DNA from: Candidatus Gastranaerophilales bacterium
GTDB lineage: Bacteria; Cyanobacteriota; Vampirovibrionia; Gastranaerophilales; Gastranaerophilaceae
Assembly (NCBI GenBank): GCA_028693235.1
Contig: JAQUVW010000005.1
Span: forward strand, 62,001 to 126,000
Length of the DNA: 64,000 nucleotides
Reading direction: 5' to 3'
Part shown: positions 1 through 8,103 of the stretch, one piece after another
Numbering within the stretch: the first letter of the stretch is position 1
Layout of the letters: every line of letters begins with the position of its first letter
The notes under the pieces: generated by a model
Told to the model about the DNA's origin: nothing
The model's database searches: none
The model's input: the letters and a program-made list of their open reading frames with translations, nothing else
Translations under genes and position numbers: made by a program

Positions 1-740
1 AAGTTTTTTATGACGGTTTGTTTAGTCCCAAAAATATAGTTATTTCAGTAAATGGAAATGTTGACGATAAGACATTAATTAATTATTTTTCACAACTTTT
101 CAGCACGAAACAAAATGCACACAAAGTTGTTTTAGCAAACTATTCATCACAATTTACCCCAAAAAATCAAAATTTATTGGTTAAGACTCCGAAAGATACC
201 CAAACTGCTTGGATTGTTATAGGCTGGAGGGTCAATGGTGTTCTCAATAAAAAAGATTGGGCTACTCTGCAGGTTATTGATTCTTTGCTGGGTGGAGGGA
301 TGAGCTCTCGCTTGTTTACAGAGCTTCGGGACCAAGAGGGACTTGCTTATCAGGTCGGGTCTACTTATGCTCCCAATTTCAATAAGGGTGCTTTTGCTGT
401 TTACATCGGCACAAACCCTAAAACTGCAATTGTCGCCAGAGATGGCTTGATGAGTGAAATTACTAAGCTTAAAAAAGAGTTTGTTGGTGACAAAGAGCTT
501 ACTCAAGCAAAAGATAAACTTTTGGGGAATTATGTTCTTTCTTTAGAAACAAATATGGACAAAGCCTCTACAATAGGTTGGTTTGAGGTTTCAGACAGAG
601 GCTATATGTTCATGAATGAATTTCCAAAATTAATCGAAAGCGTAACGGTTCAGGATATTATTTCAACAGCAAATAAATATTTCTCAGAGCCATACGTGAT
701 GAGCGTTGTAGGACCAAAGGCGGTTGTTGATAAATTCTAA
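1..740 (+). CDS. M16-family zinc peptidase, C-terminal part (5' truncated by window)
   Basis: The reading frame is open to the first base of the window, so the gene begins upstream; the first TTG (position 18) is not a real start. The visible residues begin with a YDxxFSPKN-type motif followed by an IVISVNGNVD strand, as found at the end of the N-terminal M16 domain. The next part has the GGGMSSRLFTELRDQEGLAY signature of the M16 C-terminal domain. The catalytic HxxEH motif is not in view, so I cannot tell whether this is an active peptidase or a partner subunit. Family members are insulinase/processing-peptidase-like enzymes, usually periplasmic or secreted in diderms. The gene ends shortly before a convergent glycosyltransferase; no clear terminator hairpin lies between them. 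Confidence 0.85.
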   Translation, partial: VFYDGLFSPKNIVISVNGNVDDKTLINYFSQLFSTKQNAHKVVLANYSSQFTPKNQNLLVKTPKDTQTAWIVIGWRVNGVLNKKDWATLQVIDSLLGGGMSSRLFTELRDQEGLAYQVGSTYAPNFNKGAFAVYIGTNPKTAIVARDGLMSEITKLKKEFVGDKELTQAKDKLLGNYVLSLETNMDKASTIGWFEVSDRGYMFMNEFPKLIESVTVQDIISTANKYFSEPYVMSVVGPKAVVDKF

Positions 741-824
741 AATGTAAAAATCAGGTGTAAATTATTTGCTTTCATTTCGAGAATAAAATATTTAGCAGAA
801 TTAAACTCTTAACGAAATCAGGTT

Positions 825-1937
825 CTAAACTAAAGATTCTTGCTTCAAATGAGAGGTGAGAATCTTTTTTAAATCTTCGCTATGGCGTTCCATGTTGAAA
901 TTTTTAGCTGTTAAATAAGCAAATTCGGAAATCTCATCAAGATTATTGCAGGCAAGAACTTCTTTCATCGTTTCAGATAAATTTTTAACCGGCTTGGTTT
1001 CATAATCGAAAATCCAGCTGTTGGCGTTGTGTGCGATTATATCGACAGCCCCGCATCTTGATGATGCAATGACAGGACGCCCTGATGCCATTGCTTCAAG
1101 TATTACAAGCCCGAAAGTTTCTTCTCTGGAAGGGCATACAAGACAATCGATAGAGGTATAAAAATCGCTCATATCAGGTTGGAAATCTAAAAATTCAACT
1201 TTATTTTGCAATCCTAACAAGAATAATAATATTTTAAAAAATGGTGTTTTTTTATGATTAGGGTAAATGATTTTAGCCTTAAAGTCTTTATGAGTTTTGT
1301 TTAATTTATGTAAGGCTTCTAAAAAAGTATAGCCGCCTTTAAGGGCAAAAGTAGTTGCACTCATTCCGAAAGTAAAGGTTTTATTTTCCGCTTTTTTATA
1401 TGGTTTAAATTCTTTTAAACAGGGGTATAAGACGTCAACATTTTCGAAAGGCATTTTGCAGTAGTTTACAAAATCACGTTTAGCAATCGAGGAATTTGCG
1501 ATTAGAAAATTATAATCATTAAATTCTTCTTGAACTTCTTCAATTCTTTCTTTGTTCATCAATCTGCTTCTTGAAAATATTTTTTTAAAAAACATTTCAA
1601 AAGGTGTTCTGACGACAAATTCTCTATATATTTTGGAGTGGGAATGTCTTAGGAAGAAGGTTTTATATTCATCAGATTTGAAAAAGCTCTCTGTCCAATC
1701 CCAAACAAATGAGTAGCCTTTATCTTCGAAAAAAGAGCTAGTTACATTTATGTCTTCAAGTTTAATAACATTTATGTCAAAGAATTTATCCAAGTCGCTA
1801 CTCTTGCAATAAAGGTCGACTTGAAAATTTTTGGTTAAATTTTCAATAAAATTCACAGCGTAGGAAGTCGCCCCACGCCCTGTGTTGTCGCCATGGTTTA
1901 AACCGTCTAAAAGAATTGCGATTTTTATGTTTTTCAT
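825..1937 (-). CDS. GT4-type glycosyltransferase
   Basis: About 370 residues with a GT-B fold layout. The N-terminus carries an ILLDGLNHGDNTGRGATSY segment with glycine-rich donor/acceptor loop character. The C-terminal half has FGMSATTFALKGGYTFLEAL and then CPSREETFGLVILEAMASG, the EX7E motif (EETFGLVILE) that binds the sugar nucleotide in family 4 enzymes. It probably transfers a hexose from a nucleotide sugar onto a surface glycan or lipid; the substrate is not predictable. Two in-frame ATGs exist (1967 and 1937). I chose 1937 because family homology begins right after it; neither has a strong ribosome binding site. It stands alone on the minus strand, divergent from the flagellar operon. 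Confidence 0.8.
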   Translation of the reverse strand: MKNIKIAILLDGLNHGDNTGRGATSYAVNFIENLTKNFQVDLYCKSSDLDKFFDINVIKLEDINVTSSFFEDKGYSFVWDWTESFFKSDEYKTFFLRHSHSKIYREFVVRTPFEMFFKKIFSRSRLMNKERIEEVQEEFNDYNFLIANSSIAKRDFVNYCKMPFENVDVLYPCLKEFKPYKKAENKTFTFGMSATTFALKGGYTFLEALHKLNKTHKDFKAKIIYPNHKKTPFFKILLFLLGLQNKVEFLDFQPDMSDFYTSIDCLVCPSREETFGLVILEAMASGRPVIASSRCGAVDIIAHNANSWIFDYETKPVKNLSETMKEVLACNNLDEISEFAYLTAKNFNMERHSEDLKKILTSHLKQESLV

Positions 1938-2019
1938 AAAATTAATGTTAGCACATTTTAACGACATTGAGCAATATTTTGAGAAAATACATCTTAAAAA
2001 TGATATTTTATAAAAAATA

Positions 2020-2160
2020 TTGACCTGATGGTCTATAGAAAGGTGGTTATTTCAATCACTTGGTGGATGAATGGGGTCATCTAAATATAGTAATTTATTA
2101 GTGAGGCATAGAGTACCTATATAGGCTCCCTCGCAAAATGGTAAGTAAATAACTTGGGGA
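2020..2160 (+). promoter_or_regulatory. Structured leader of the flagellar rod/ring operon
   Basis: The 203 bases between the divergent glycosyltransferase and the lytic transglycosylase hold several short inverted repeats: GACC-TGAT-GGTC near 2022-2033, GATGA-N6-TCATC near 2068-2083, and a GAG/CTC-closed hairpin around CCTATATAGG at about 2112-2130. I could not match it to a riboswitch class known to me. Parts of it (GAGGCATAGAG and CAAAATGGTAAGT, with CCTC nearby) recur in inverted orientation around the terminator at 10,662-10,692. A regulated 5' untranslated region is the simplest reading; no confident sigma-70 or sigma-28 promoter was seen. Confidence 0.35.
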
Positions 2161-2170
2161 AAACAGAATA

Positions 2171-2782
2171 ATGTCAATGGAATTGACAGGATTAGATATT
2201 GCACTACGCAGAATGCAATCAATAGAAAGACAGTTTCAGGAATTGTCAGGTTTTGCTGCTCAGAAAGTGGATTCTGATTTCCAAGCTATATTAAACAATA
2301 CAATGGCAGAAAAAAATGTTGAGGCAGCTGAATCACCTTCTGAAAAAATATTTTCACCTGCTGTTAATGACACAACAAAGTCTTCAACAAGAAAAGATAT
2401 TGATTCTTTAATCGATAAATACGCAGAAAAAAATAATCTTGATGCTTCATTTGTAAAAGCACTTGTAAAGCAAGAATCAGGATTTAACCCGAAAGCTCGT
2501 TCTCACTGCGGAGCTATGGGACTTATGCAGTTAATGCCTGCTACGGCAATGTCTTTAGGCGTAAATAATGCTTATGATGCCGAGCAAAATATAGCAGGAG
2601 GCACAAAATATTTAAGAGGGCTTTTGGATAGATTTGACGGCAACAAAGAGTTTGCTTTAGCAGCGTATAATGCAGGCCCCGGTGCTGTCAACAAATACGG
2701 CGGTATTCCCCCATATAACGAAACAAAAAATTATGTCAAAAATGTAATGGCTAATTATCAAAACTTTAAAGGAGGCATCTGA
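2171..2782 (+). CDS. Lytic transglycosylase (SLT fold), flagellar-associated
   Basis: 203 residues. The first ~70 are a polar, partly helical linker; residues ~74-200 form a goose-lysozyme-like SLT domain. Catalytic Glu102 lies in VKQESGFNPKA, followed by GAMGLMQLMP (114-123) and AAYNAGPGAV (164-173), all family hallmarks. It cleaves peptidoglycan between MurNAc and GlcNAc to make a 1,6-anhydro product. No signal peptide is visible, so export probably uses the flagellar system. It is first in the flagellar operon and overlaps flgF by one base (TGATG), so translation is coupled. The rod-binding domain that FlgJ carries in enterobacteria is encoded separately at 6924-7262, so this enzyme likely supplies the missing murein-hydrolase half. 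Confidence 0.88.
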   Translation: MSMELTGLDIALRRMQSIERQFQELSGFAAQKVDSDFQAILNNTMAEKNVEAAESPSEKIFSPAVNDTTKSSTRKDIDSLIDKYAEKNNLDASFVKALVKQESGFNPKARSHCGAMGLMQLMPATAMSLGVNNAYDAEQNIAGGTKYLRGLLDRFDGNKEFALAAYNAGPGAVNKYGGIPPYNETKNYVKNVMANYQNFKGGI

Positions 2783-3597
2783 TGATAACAAGAGGTCTTC
2801 AAATCGCAGCAACAGGCATGCAAGCTTTAATGGATGAAAATGATGTAATTGCTCACAATCTTGCAAATGTCAATACGGCAGGCTTTAAAAAGTCTGCGTT
2901 GCGTTTTAAAAGTTTGTATGATGCGAGAGTTGAACAAACTTCTCCTCCGGGAGCTGATATCAAATCAGCCGATTATAAATATGTAGGCAACATTTCAATG
3001 GGGGCTCAAACAGATAAATCTTTGTTGGCTTTTACTCAAGGAACTCTTGATAGAACTTCAAATCCATTAGATGTCGCTATTGAAGGAGATGGATTCTATA
3101 AAATACAAGATTTGGACGGAAATATTTCGTACACAAGAAATGGACAATTTTATATAAACAATCAAAACAAGCTTGTAACAAGAGAAGGCGAATATGTTCT
3201 TGATGTTAGAGACAAGACTGTCGATATCAATCTTCGCCGTGAACAATCTACCGTTGACCAAGTTACATTCCAAGGTGATGGGCAAATTGTTATAAGTAAT
3301 CCGAATAATCCAAAGCTTCTTCAAAAATTGGCTTTGTATGATTTTTCAGATAAAGAAAATATGAGACAACTCGGTGCGGGTAAATTTGTGCCGACTGATA
3401 TTCAAACAAATCCGCCTTTAAAAGCGGAAAAATTTACACTGCAACAAGGTGCAGTCGAACTTTCTAACACCAATACAATTACTGAAATGATTAACTCTAT
3501 CAATGTTTCAAGAACGTATGAAACTTTGAGTAAAATGGTGAAAAATAACTCGACTCTTTTGCAGACGGCTATTAATTTGGGTAAGGTTAGACTATAA
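2782..3597 (+). CDS. flgF: Flagellar proximal/distal rod protein FlgF
   Basis: 271 residues of the FlgF/FlgG rod family. The N-terminus (GLQIAATGMQALMDENDVIAHNLANVNTAGFKKS) is the conserved D0 helix with the NLANVNTxGFK signature. The mid-region has AIEGDGFYKIQ and YTRNGQF, and the C-terminus ends in a second D0 helix (MINSINVSRTYETLSKMV). It builds the rod that crosses the periplasm. FlgF rather than FlgG is assigned because it precedes a longer-conserved flgG and has the more divergent C-terminus (INVSRTYE instead of IKAERAFE). A good ribosome binding site (AAAGGAGG) precedes the ATG. Confidence 0.9.
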   Translation: MITRGLQIAATGMQALMDENDVIAHNLANVNTAGFKKSALRFKSLYDARVEQTSPPGADIKSADYKYVGNISMGAQTDKSLLAFTQGTLDRTSNPLDVAIEGDGFYKIQDLDGNISYTRNGQFYINNQNKLVTREGEYVLDVRDKTVDINLRREQSTVDQVTFQGDGQIVISNPNNPKLLQKLALYDFSDKENMRQLGAGKFVPTDIQTNPPLKAEKFTLQQGAVELSNTNTITEMINSINVSRTYETLSKMVKNNSTLLQTAINLGKVRL

Positions 3598-3617
3598 ATT
3601 AGTTTTGGAGGAAAAAT

Positions 3618-4403
3618 ATGCTTAGAGCATTAACGACAGCAGCAACAGGCATGATGGCACAACAAAATAACTTAGACGTAGTCGCAAATAACATTGCGAA
3701 CGTAAATACAACAGGCTACAAAAAATCAAGAGCAGAGTTTCAAGATTTGCTCTCAACAGCTGTAAAAACACCAGGTGCAATGATTAACCAAGGTACATAT
3801 CAGCCGGTTGGTATTGAAATAGGGCTTGGGGTAAAAACTTCTGCTACAACAAGAGTTTTTACAGGCGGAACCATTCAATCTACAGGGAATCCTTATGATA
3901 TTGCAATAGAAGGTCAAGGATTTTTTCAAATAATGCAAACTGATGGCTCTACAGCTTATACAAGAGACGGTTCTTTTAAAGTGGATTCAATGGGACAACT
4001 TTGCACAACAGACGGAAAACTAATACAACCGCAAATTACTATTCCTCAAAATGCATCAGAAGTGACAGTTTCATCTGATGGTAATGTATCTGTAAAAGTT
4101 GGTACAGACCCTAATCCTAATGTCGTAGGTCAAATTCAACTCGTTAAATTTCAAAACCCTGCGGGGCTTCTTTCTGTCGGTAATAACTTGTATGTAGAAA
4201 CTCCGGGGTCGGGAACGCCTATTCAAGGAACTCCGGGAGAAGACGGATATGGCTCTTTACAGCAAAATTATCTTGAAGGTTCTAATGTTCAACTTGTTGA
4301 CGAACTTATTAATTTGATTAAGGCAGAAAGAGCATTTGAAGCTAATTCTAAAATCATCACAGCTTCATCAGACATTTTGAGACAAACAAATCAAATAGTA
4401 TAG
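3618..4403 (+). CDS. flgG: Flagellar distal rod protein FlgG
   Basis: 261 residues, the usual FlgG length. The N-terminal helix reads ATGMMAQQNNLDVVANNIANVNTTGYKKSRAEFQDLL, the middle has AIEGQGFFQI and AYTRDGSF, and the C-terminal helix ends NLIKAERAFEANSKIITASSDIL. These are canonical for FlgG, which forms the distal rod through the peptidoglycan and outer membrane and defines the bushing for the L and P rings. It lies 20 bases after flgF with GGAGG just upstream of the ATG, in an uninterrupted operon. Confidence 0.96.
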   Translation: MLRALTTAATGMMAQQNNLDVVANNIANVNTTGYKKSRAEFQDLLSTAVKTPGAMINQGTYQPVGIEIGLGVKTSATTRVFTGGTIQSTGNPYDIAIEGQGFFQIMQTDGSTAYTRDGSFKVDSMGQLCTTDGKLIQPQITIPQNASEVTVSSDGNVSVKVGTDPNPNVVGQIQLVKFQNPAGLLSVGNNLYVETPGSGTPIQGTPGEDGYGSLQQNYLEGSNVQLVDELINLIKAERAFEANSKIITASSDILRQTNQIV

Positions 4404-4418
4404 GATTTGAATAACTGA

Positions 4419-5129
4419 ATGAAAAAACTTTTAATTACATTATTAATATCAATCTTAACTTTCGGAATTGCAAAGGCTGACGCTCAAGTGATTACTAAAG
4501 ATTCGCTTATTTTGATGCTTCAATCTCAACAGGAAAAAGAGTTGAGAGCTAAAGGCTATAAAGATATAGATGTAAAAGTTATTCATATCCCTATGCAGTC
4601 TTATACTTTTGATGATGGTGTTTTGTCATTCAAAATTAATTCAAACAGTCCTGTTTTGTTGGGTAAAGAGTACAAAAAAATTGATGTTTATTCAAACGGA
4701 ATTTACCAACATTCAATTGGCGTACCTTTCGAGATAAAAATATATGAAAATGTCATGATTGCAAAAGATATAATCTCACGTGACAGTCTTTTGTCTTCTA
4801 AAAATGTAGAGTTTAAAAGAGCTAATATCTTGGGCACTCCGCAACGTCCTTTGACTCAAAAAGATTTGCCGAGAGAAATGATTACAGGCAAAATGTTTCG
4901 CCCCGGAGAAGTAATTGACTCAAGATTTTGCAAAATACACCCCGATATTGTTAGAAATGCAATGGTAAAGGTTATTTTTAAAACAGATGATGATATGTCC
5001 ATTGTTGTTGATGGGACAGCCCTTGTCGAAGGTAAAATCGGTGATTATATCAGTGTTGAAAATAAGACGTACAGAAAAGTTTATATGGGTAAAGTTATCG
5101 GTATAAACAAAGTTCTTGTAGAAATATAA
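4419..5129 (+). CDS. flgA: P-ring assembly chaperone FlgA
   Basis: 236 residues with a signal peptide (MKKLLITLLISILTFGIAKA, cleavage probably after ADA). The C-terminal ~130 residues match the SAF-like FlgA domain: an AKDIISRDSLLSSKNVEFKR segment, then PREMITGKMFRPGEVIDSR and a closing beta-rich part (VDGTALVEGKIGDYISVENK) resembling the family's AxGDxVxVxN motif. FlgA is a periplasmic chaperone for FlgI. Its presence with flgH and flgI indicates a diderm flagellum. It follows flgG by 15 bases. Confidence 0.88.
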   Translation: MKKLLITLLISILTFGIAKADAQVITKDSLILMLQSQQEKELRAKGYKDIDVKVIHIPMQSYTFDDGVLSFKINSNSPVLLGKEYKKIDVYSNGIYQHSIGVPFEIKIYENVMIAKDIISRDSLLSSKNVEFKRANILGTPQRPLTQKDLPREMITGKMFRPGEVIDSRFCKIHPDIVRNAMVKVIFKTDDDMSIVVDGTALVEGKIGDYISVENKTYRKVYMGKVIGINKVLVEI

Positions 5130-5146
5130 AAAAGGAAAATAAAATA

Positions 5147-5770
5147 ATGAAAAGGGGAATAAGAGGTTTAATAGTTTTAACAATGGTTATAGCAACCGCT
5201 CAAATTGCAGGTTGCGAGTCATTGTTTATGATGAATGCTTCTCAAAGCTATTATTCTGAGCCAAAATCTTTATACAGCTGTGTAAGAGCACGCTCTGTCG
5301 GGGATTTGGTTACTATTGTTATGAATGAAAACGTTATTGTCAAAGATAGTTTGACTTATGGCTCTGAAAGAAGTTCAAATACAGTTGATAATTTTACAAA
5401 TTTCTTAAATAAAATATTGCCCGGAAAAATATTTAATGATCAATTTAATAACTTTGGCGGAAGCAACTCTGTAGGTAGTTCAACAAACAACAAGAGAGAG
5501 TTAGCGATGAATGATTCTGTTACCGTCCAAGTTGTTCAAATGTTGCCAAATGGTAATTTATTGGTTCAAGGTAAGAAAACATTGCTTAATGCCAGTGAAA
5601 GAGTTGATTTGCTTGTCAGTGGTATTGTTGACCCACGTTGGATTAATGATATAGGTCAAATAAGTTCTAAAAATGTTGCCAATCTTCAATTCGCTCTAAA
5701 CGGTAAAGGTTCTACTTCAAGAGCCGGCAACGAAGGTGTTATCAACAGAGCAGTTAAATACTTATTCTAA
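5147..5770 (+). CDS. flgH: L-ring lipoprotein FlgH
   Basis: 207 residues. The N-terminus is a lipoprotein signal with lipobox IAGC, lipidated Cys at residue 23. The body has SVGDLVTIVMNENVIVKDS, then MNDSVTVQVVQMLPNGNLLVQGKK and VSGIVDPRWINDIGQISS, the ordered FlgH motifs. It forms the outer-membrane bushing around the rod. It is 17 bases after flgA; AAAAAGGAAA is the likely ribosome binding site. The neighbouring FlgI frame could start inside flgH, but the real flgI start lies downstream, so the genes need not overlap. Confidence 0.93.
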   Translation: MKRGIRGLIVLTMVIATAQIAGCESLFMMNASQSYYSEPKSLYSCVRARSVGDLVTIVMNENVIVKDSLTYGSERSSNTVDNFTNFLNKILPGKIFNDQFNNFGGSNSVGSSTNNKRELAMNDSVTVQVVQMLPNGNLLVQGKKTLLNASERVDLLVSGIVDPRWINDIGQISSKNVANLQFALNGKGSTSRAGNEGVINRAVKYLF

Positions 5771-5801
5771 AACGGCTTTGGGTGAGGATAAAGGTAAAAA
5801 A

Positions 5802-6908
5802 ATGAAAAAATTATTCAGCATATTATTAATAGGATTGATGGCATTTGCGATATTGCCACAACAGCCTGCGAATTCTGCGTATGTGCGGATTAAAGATATT
5901 ACACACGTTAAAGGCGTAAGAGATAACCAATTGGTAGGATATGGTATTGTAACAGGTCTTAATAAAACAGGTGACAACTCTCGTTCTACTCAAATTACAA
6001 ATCAGTTAATGTTGCAAAATCTTGGTACCGTAATCGGTCAGTCAAACTACATTCAAAAAGGTTCATCAGCTGCTGTTATGGTTACTGCGATTGTTCCTCC
6101 ATTTGCTAAAAACGGCGACAAAATTGATGTTACTGTTTCAACAATGGCAGATGCAAAAAGCTTAGAAGGCGGAGTTTTGATTTTGACTCATTTAAGAGCT
6201 CCTAACGGTGAAGTTGTTGCAACAGCTCAAGGTCCTTTGTCAGTTGGTGGAGCGTCAGGTGAAGCTAACGGCTCAAGCAAAAGAACAGCTATTACAACAA
6301 CAGGAAGAATTCCTCTGGGTGCGATTGTCGAACGTGATATAAATACTCAAATCGGCGATGAAGACAGTATAACTCTTTCTTTGGACAAGACAGATTATAC
6401 AATGGTTGCGAGAATAGCACAGGTTTTATCTCAAACAGTTTCTCAAGCCAGAGCAATTGATGGAAGCAGCGTAAAAGTTATCGTTCCTCCAAATTTTCAA
6501 AATGACAGAGTTGCCTTTTTATCAATTATTGAAAATATGAATGTTGATGTTTCTAAGCCACAAGCGAAAGTTGTTGTAAACGAAAGAACAGGCACAATTG
6601 TAATAGGCAGCGAAGTCAAACTTATGCCGGCAGCCGTTGCTCACGGAAATATAACCGTAACCGTCACAACAAGAAATGAAGTATCTCAACCTGGGGCTTT
6701 CTCAGGAGGGTCTGCTGTCGGGTTTGCAAATTCTGATGTGGATATCACAAAACAAACAGGCAGTTTGGTCAAAATATCAGAAAATAACACCCTGAATGAC
6801 CTTGTAAGAGCATTGAATGCTATCGGCGTTACACCGATTGATTTAATCTCAATATTACAAGCATTGAAAGAGGCAGGAAGTCTTCAAGCAGAGCTACAAA
6901 TTATTTAA
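5802..6908 (+). CDS. flgI: P-ring protein FlgI
   Basis: 368 residues from the ATG at 5802, chosen because it directly begins a signal peptide (MKKLFSILLIGLMAFAILP) and has AAAGG upstream; a longer frame from 5736 would overlap flgH and precede the signal peptide. The mature protein starts VRIKDITHVKGVRDNQLVGYGIVTGLNKTGD, followed by GGVLILTHLRAPNGEVVATAQGPLSVGG and ERTGTIVIGSEVKLMPAAVAHGNI, all highly conserved in FlgI. The C-terminus (LNAIGVTPIDLISILQALKEAGSLQAEL) is typical. It polymerises as the P ring in the peptidoglycan layer with FlgA as chaperone. Confidence 0.96.
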   Translation: MKKLFSILLIGLMAFAILPQQPANSAYVRIKDITHVKGVRDNQLVGYGIVTGLNKTGDNSRSTQITNQLMLQNLGTVIGQSNYIQKGSSAAVMVTAIVPPFAKNGDKIDVTVSTMADAKSLEGGVLILTHLRAPNGEVVATAQGPLSVGGASGEANGSSKRTAITTTGRIPLGAIVERDINTQIGDEDSITLSLDKTDYTMVARIAQVLSQTVSQARAIDGSSVKVIVPPNFQNDRVAFLSIIENMNVDVSKPQAKVVVNERTGTIVIGSEVKLMPAAVAHGNITVTVTTRNEVSQPGAFSGGSAVGFANSDVDITKQTGSLVKISENNTLNDLVRALNAIGVTPIDLISILQALKEAGSLQAELQII

Positions 6909-6923
6909 ACTCAAAGGTAAAAA

Positions 6924-7262
6924 ATGGTAAGTCAATACAATCAAGTGAATATGGATACTCAACCAACATCTTCAGAGGTTCAAATATTTAATCAAATTAA
7001 AAGATGCGGTTCTCATAAAGAACAATTGAAAAAAACAGCATCTGAATTTGAAGCTGTATTTGTGTCAAAAATGTTGAATTTGCTTGATAAAACAGTAGAA
7101 AGAGATGAAGAAAGTGTTTTCGGGAAAGAAGGGGATTACCTGAAAACGTTTAAGTCATATATGTTTAATGAAATGGCAAGAGATATTGCGAAAAATCCAA
7201 AAACTTCGTTTGGTTTTGCTTCTCAAATATATAAGCAAATGGAAAAGAATATTCAGGATTAG
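6924..7262 (+). CDS. flgJ: FlgJ-type rod-binding protein (rod-binding domain only)
   Basis: 112 residues. After ~30 polar residues comes the rod-binding domain: TASEFEAVFVSKMLNLLDKTV, then YLKTFKSYMFNEMARDIA and GFASQIYKQM, matching the N-terminal domain of FlgJ (family PF10135). This domain caps the growing rod. There is no glucosaminidase or transglycosylase domain fused; the murein hydrolase is the separate gene at the operon start. Single-domain versions with this gene order (flgI, rod-binding, flgM-like, flgN, flgK) occur in many non-enteric bacteria. Spacing to neighbours is 15 bases each side. Confidence 0.87.
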   Translation: MVSQYNQVNMDTQPTSSEVQIFNQIKRCGSHKEQLKKTASEFEAVFVSKMLNLLDKTVERDEESVFGKEGDYLKTFKSYMFNEMARDIAKNPKTSFGFASQIYKQMEKNIQD

Positions 7263-7277
7263 GGATAGGGAGTAAAA

Positions 7278-7553
7278 ATGGTAAGCGGAATCAATTCAGG
7301 AATAAATTCAATAAGATTTTTTAATGCAACAAATGCTTTCAAAGCGGCAGTTGCAGAAGAAAAACCCGAAAAAAACGAACCCATGACAGCTGATGGTGTG
7401 CATTTGAATGACAACAATGACATGCTAAAGGTTGTAGATGTTAAAGATGTTAAAAAATATGCCTCTTTGTTAGGAGAAGACGGTCTTTCAGACGATGATA
7501 TAAAGTATGGCTTAACATACGGCAGAAGCGTCATCGCTGACTGGATGGTCTAA
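7278..7553 (+). CDS. Small protein at the flgM position, possible FlgM-like anti-sigma factor
   Basis: 91 residues, largely polar, with an apparently disordered N-terminal half. The C-terminal part (LLGEDGLSDDDIKYGLTYGRSVIADWMV) vaguely follows the FlgM pattern of an isoleucine-glycine-x-tyrosine helix ending IADxL. It sits between the rod-binding gene and flgN, the position flgM has in flgF-to-flgL operons of several phyla. FlgM binds sigma-28 until hook completion. Sequence similarity is too weak to assert it, and no sigma-28 gene is in this window. A GGGAG ribosome binding site precedes the ATG. It could instead be a lineage-specific export substrate. Confidence 0.5.
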   Translation: MVSGINSGINSIRFFNATNAFKAAVAEEKPEKNEPMTADGVHLNDNNDMLKVVDVKDVKKYASLLGEDGLSDDDIKYGLTYGRSVIADWMV

Positions 7554-7569
7554 TTGTAAAGGAAGTATA

Positions 7570-8067
7570 ATGCAAATTGACTTTGAAATGTTAGAAAATT
7601 GCTTAAATGAGGAAATAACTTTATATAAGGAACTTGAGAATTTATATAAAGAAAAACAAGAAATTTTGACAAAACGTGATGTCGAAAAGCTTGAAGATAT
7701 TGACTCAACAATCCTTAAACACTTGGATAGTGTGAAATCACTTATAGAAAAACGCAAAACAATAGCCGTTTCAACTTCGGGAAAGGTTATGACTTTGTCA
7801 GAGGTTGTAGAAGCCGCTCTTAGTGTTGACAAGAATCAGGCAGATAAGTTCACAGAACTTCAAAATGAACTTAACTCGCTGGTTAAAGAGTTGATTAGGC
7901 AAGAGCGTCTAAACAATGAATTGACAAAATATGGTATTAAAACGACAAACAAAATTATGCAAATAATTTTGAATGAAGTTGCTATACCTACGAAGGAATA
8001 CAACCAAAAAGGAAAGATGGTTGAACAGAGTTCTTTGAATATTTCTTCTGTCAGTGAAGAAGTATAG
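7570..8067 (+). CDS. flgN: FlgN-type flagellar export chaperone
   Basis: 165 residues, almost entirely heptad-patterned helix rich in Glu, Lys and Leu (ENCLNEEITLYKELENLYKEKQEILTKRDVEKLEDID is typical). It is placed immediately before flgK and flgL, the two substrates FlgN escorts to the export gate. The length and helical style fit FlgN; individual residues are weakly conserved in this family, so the call leans on context. GGAAGTATA precedes the ATG. Confidence 0.75.
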   Translation: MQIDFEMLENCLNEEITLYKELENLYKEKQEILTKRDVEKLEDIDSTILKHLDSVKSLIEKRKTIAVSTSGKVMTLSEVVEAALSVDKNQADKFTELQNELNSLVKELIRQERLNNELTKYGIKTTNKIMQIILNEVAIPTKEYNQKGKMVEQSSLNISSVSEEV

Positions 8068-8103
8068 AAGACTCCCGCTTAGAAAAGAAAAAGGATTTTC
8101 GAA

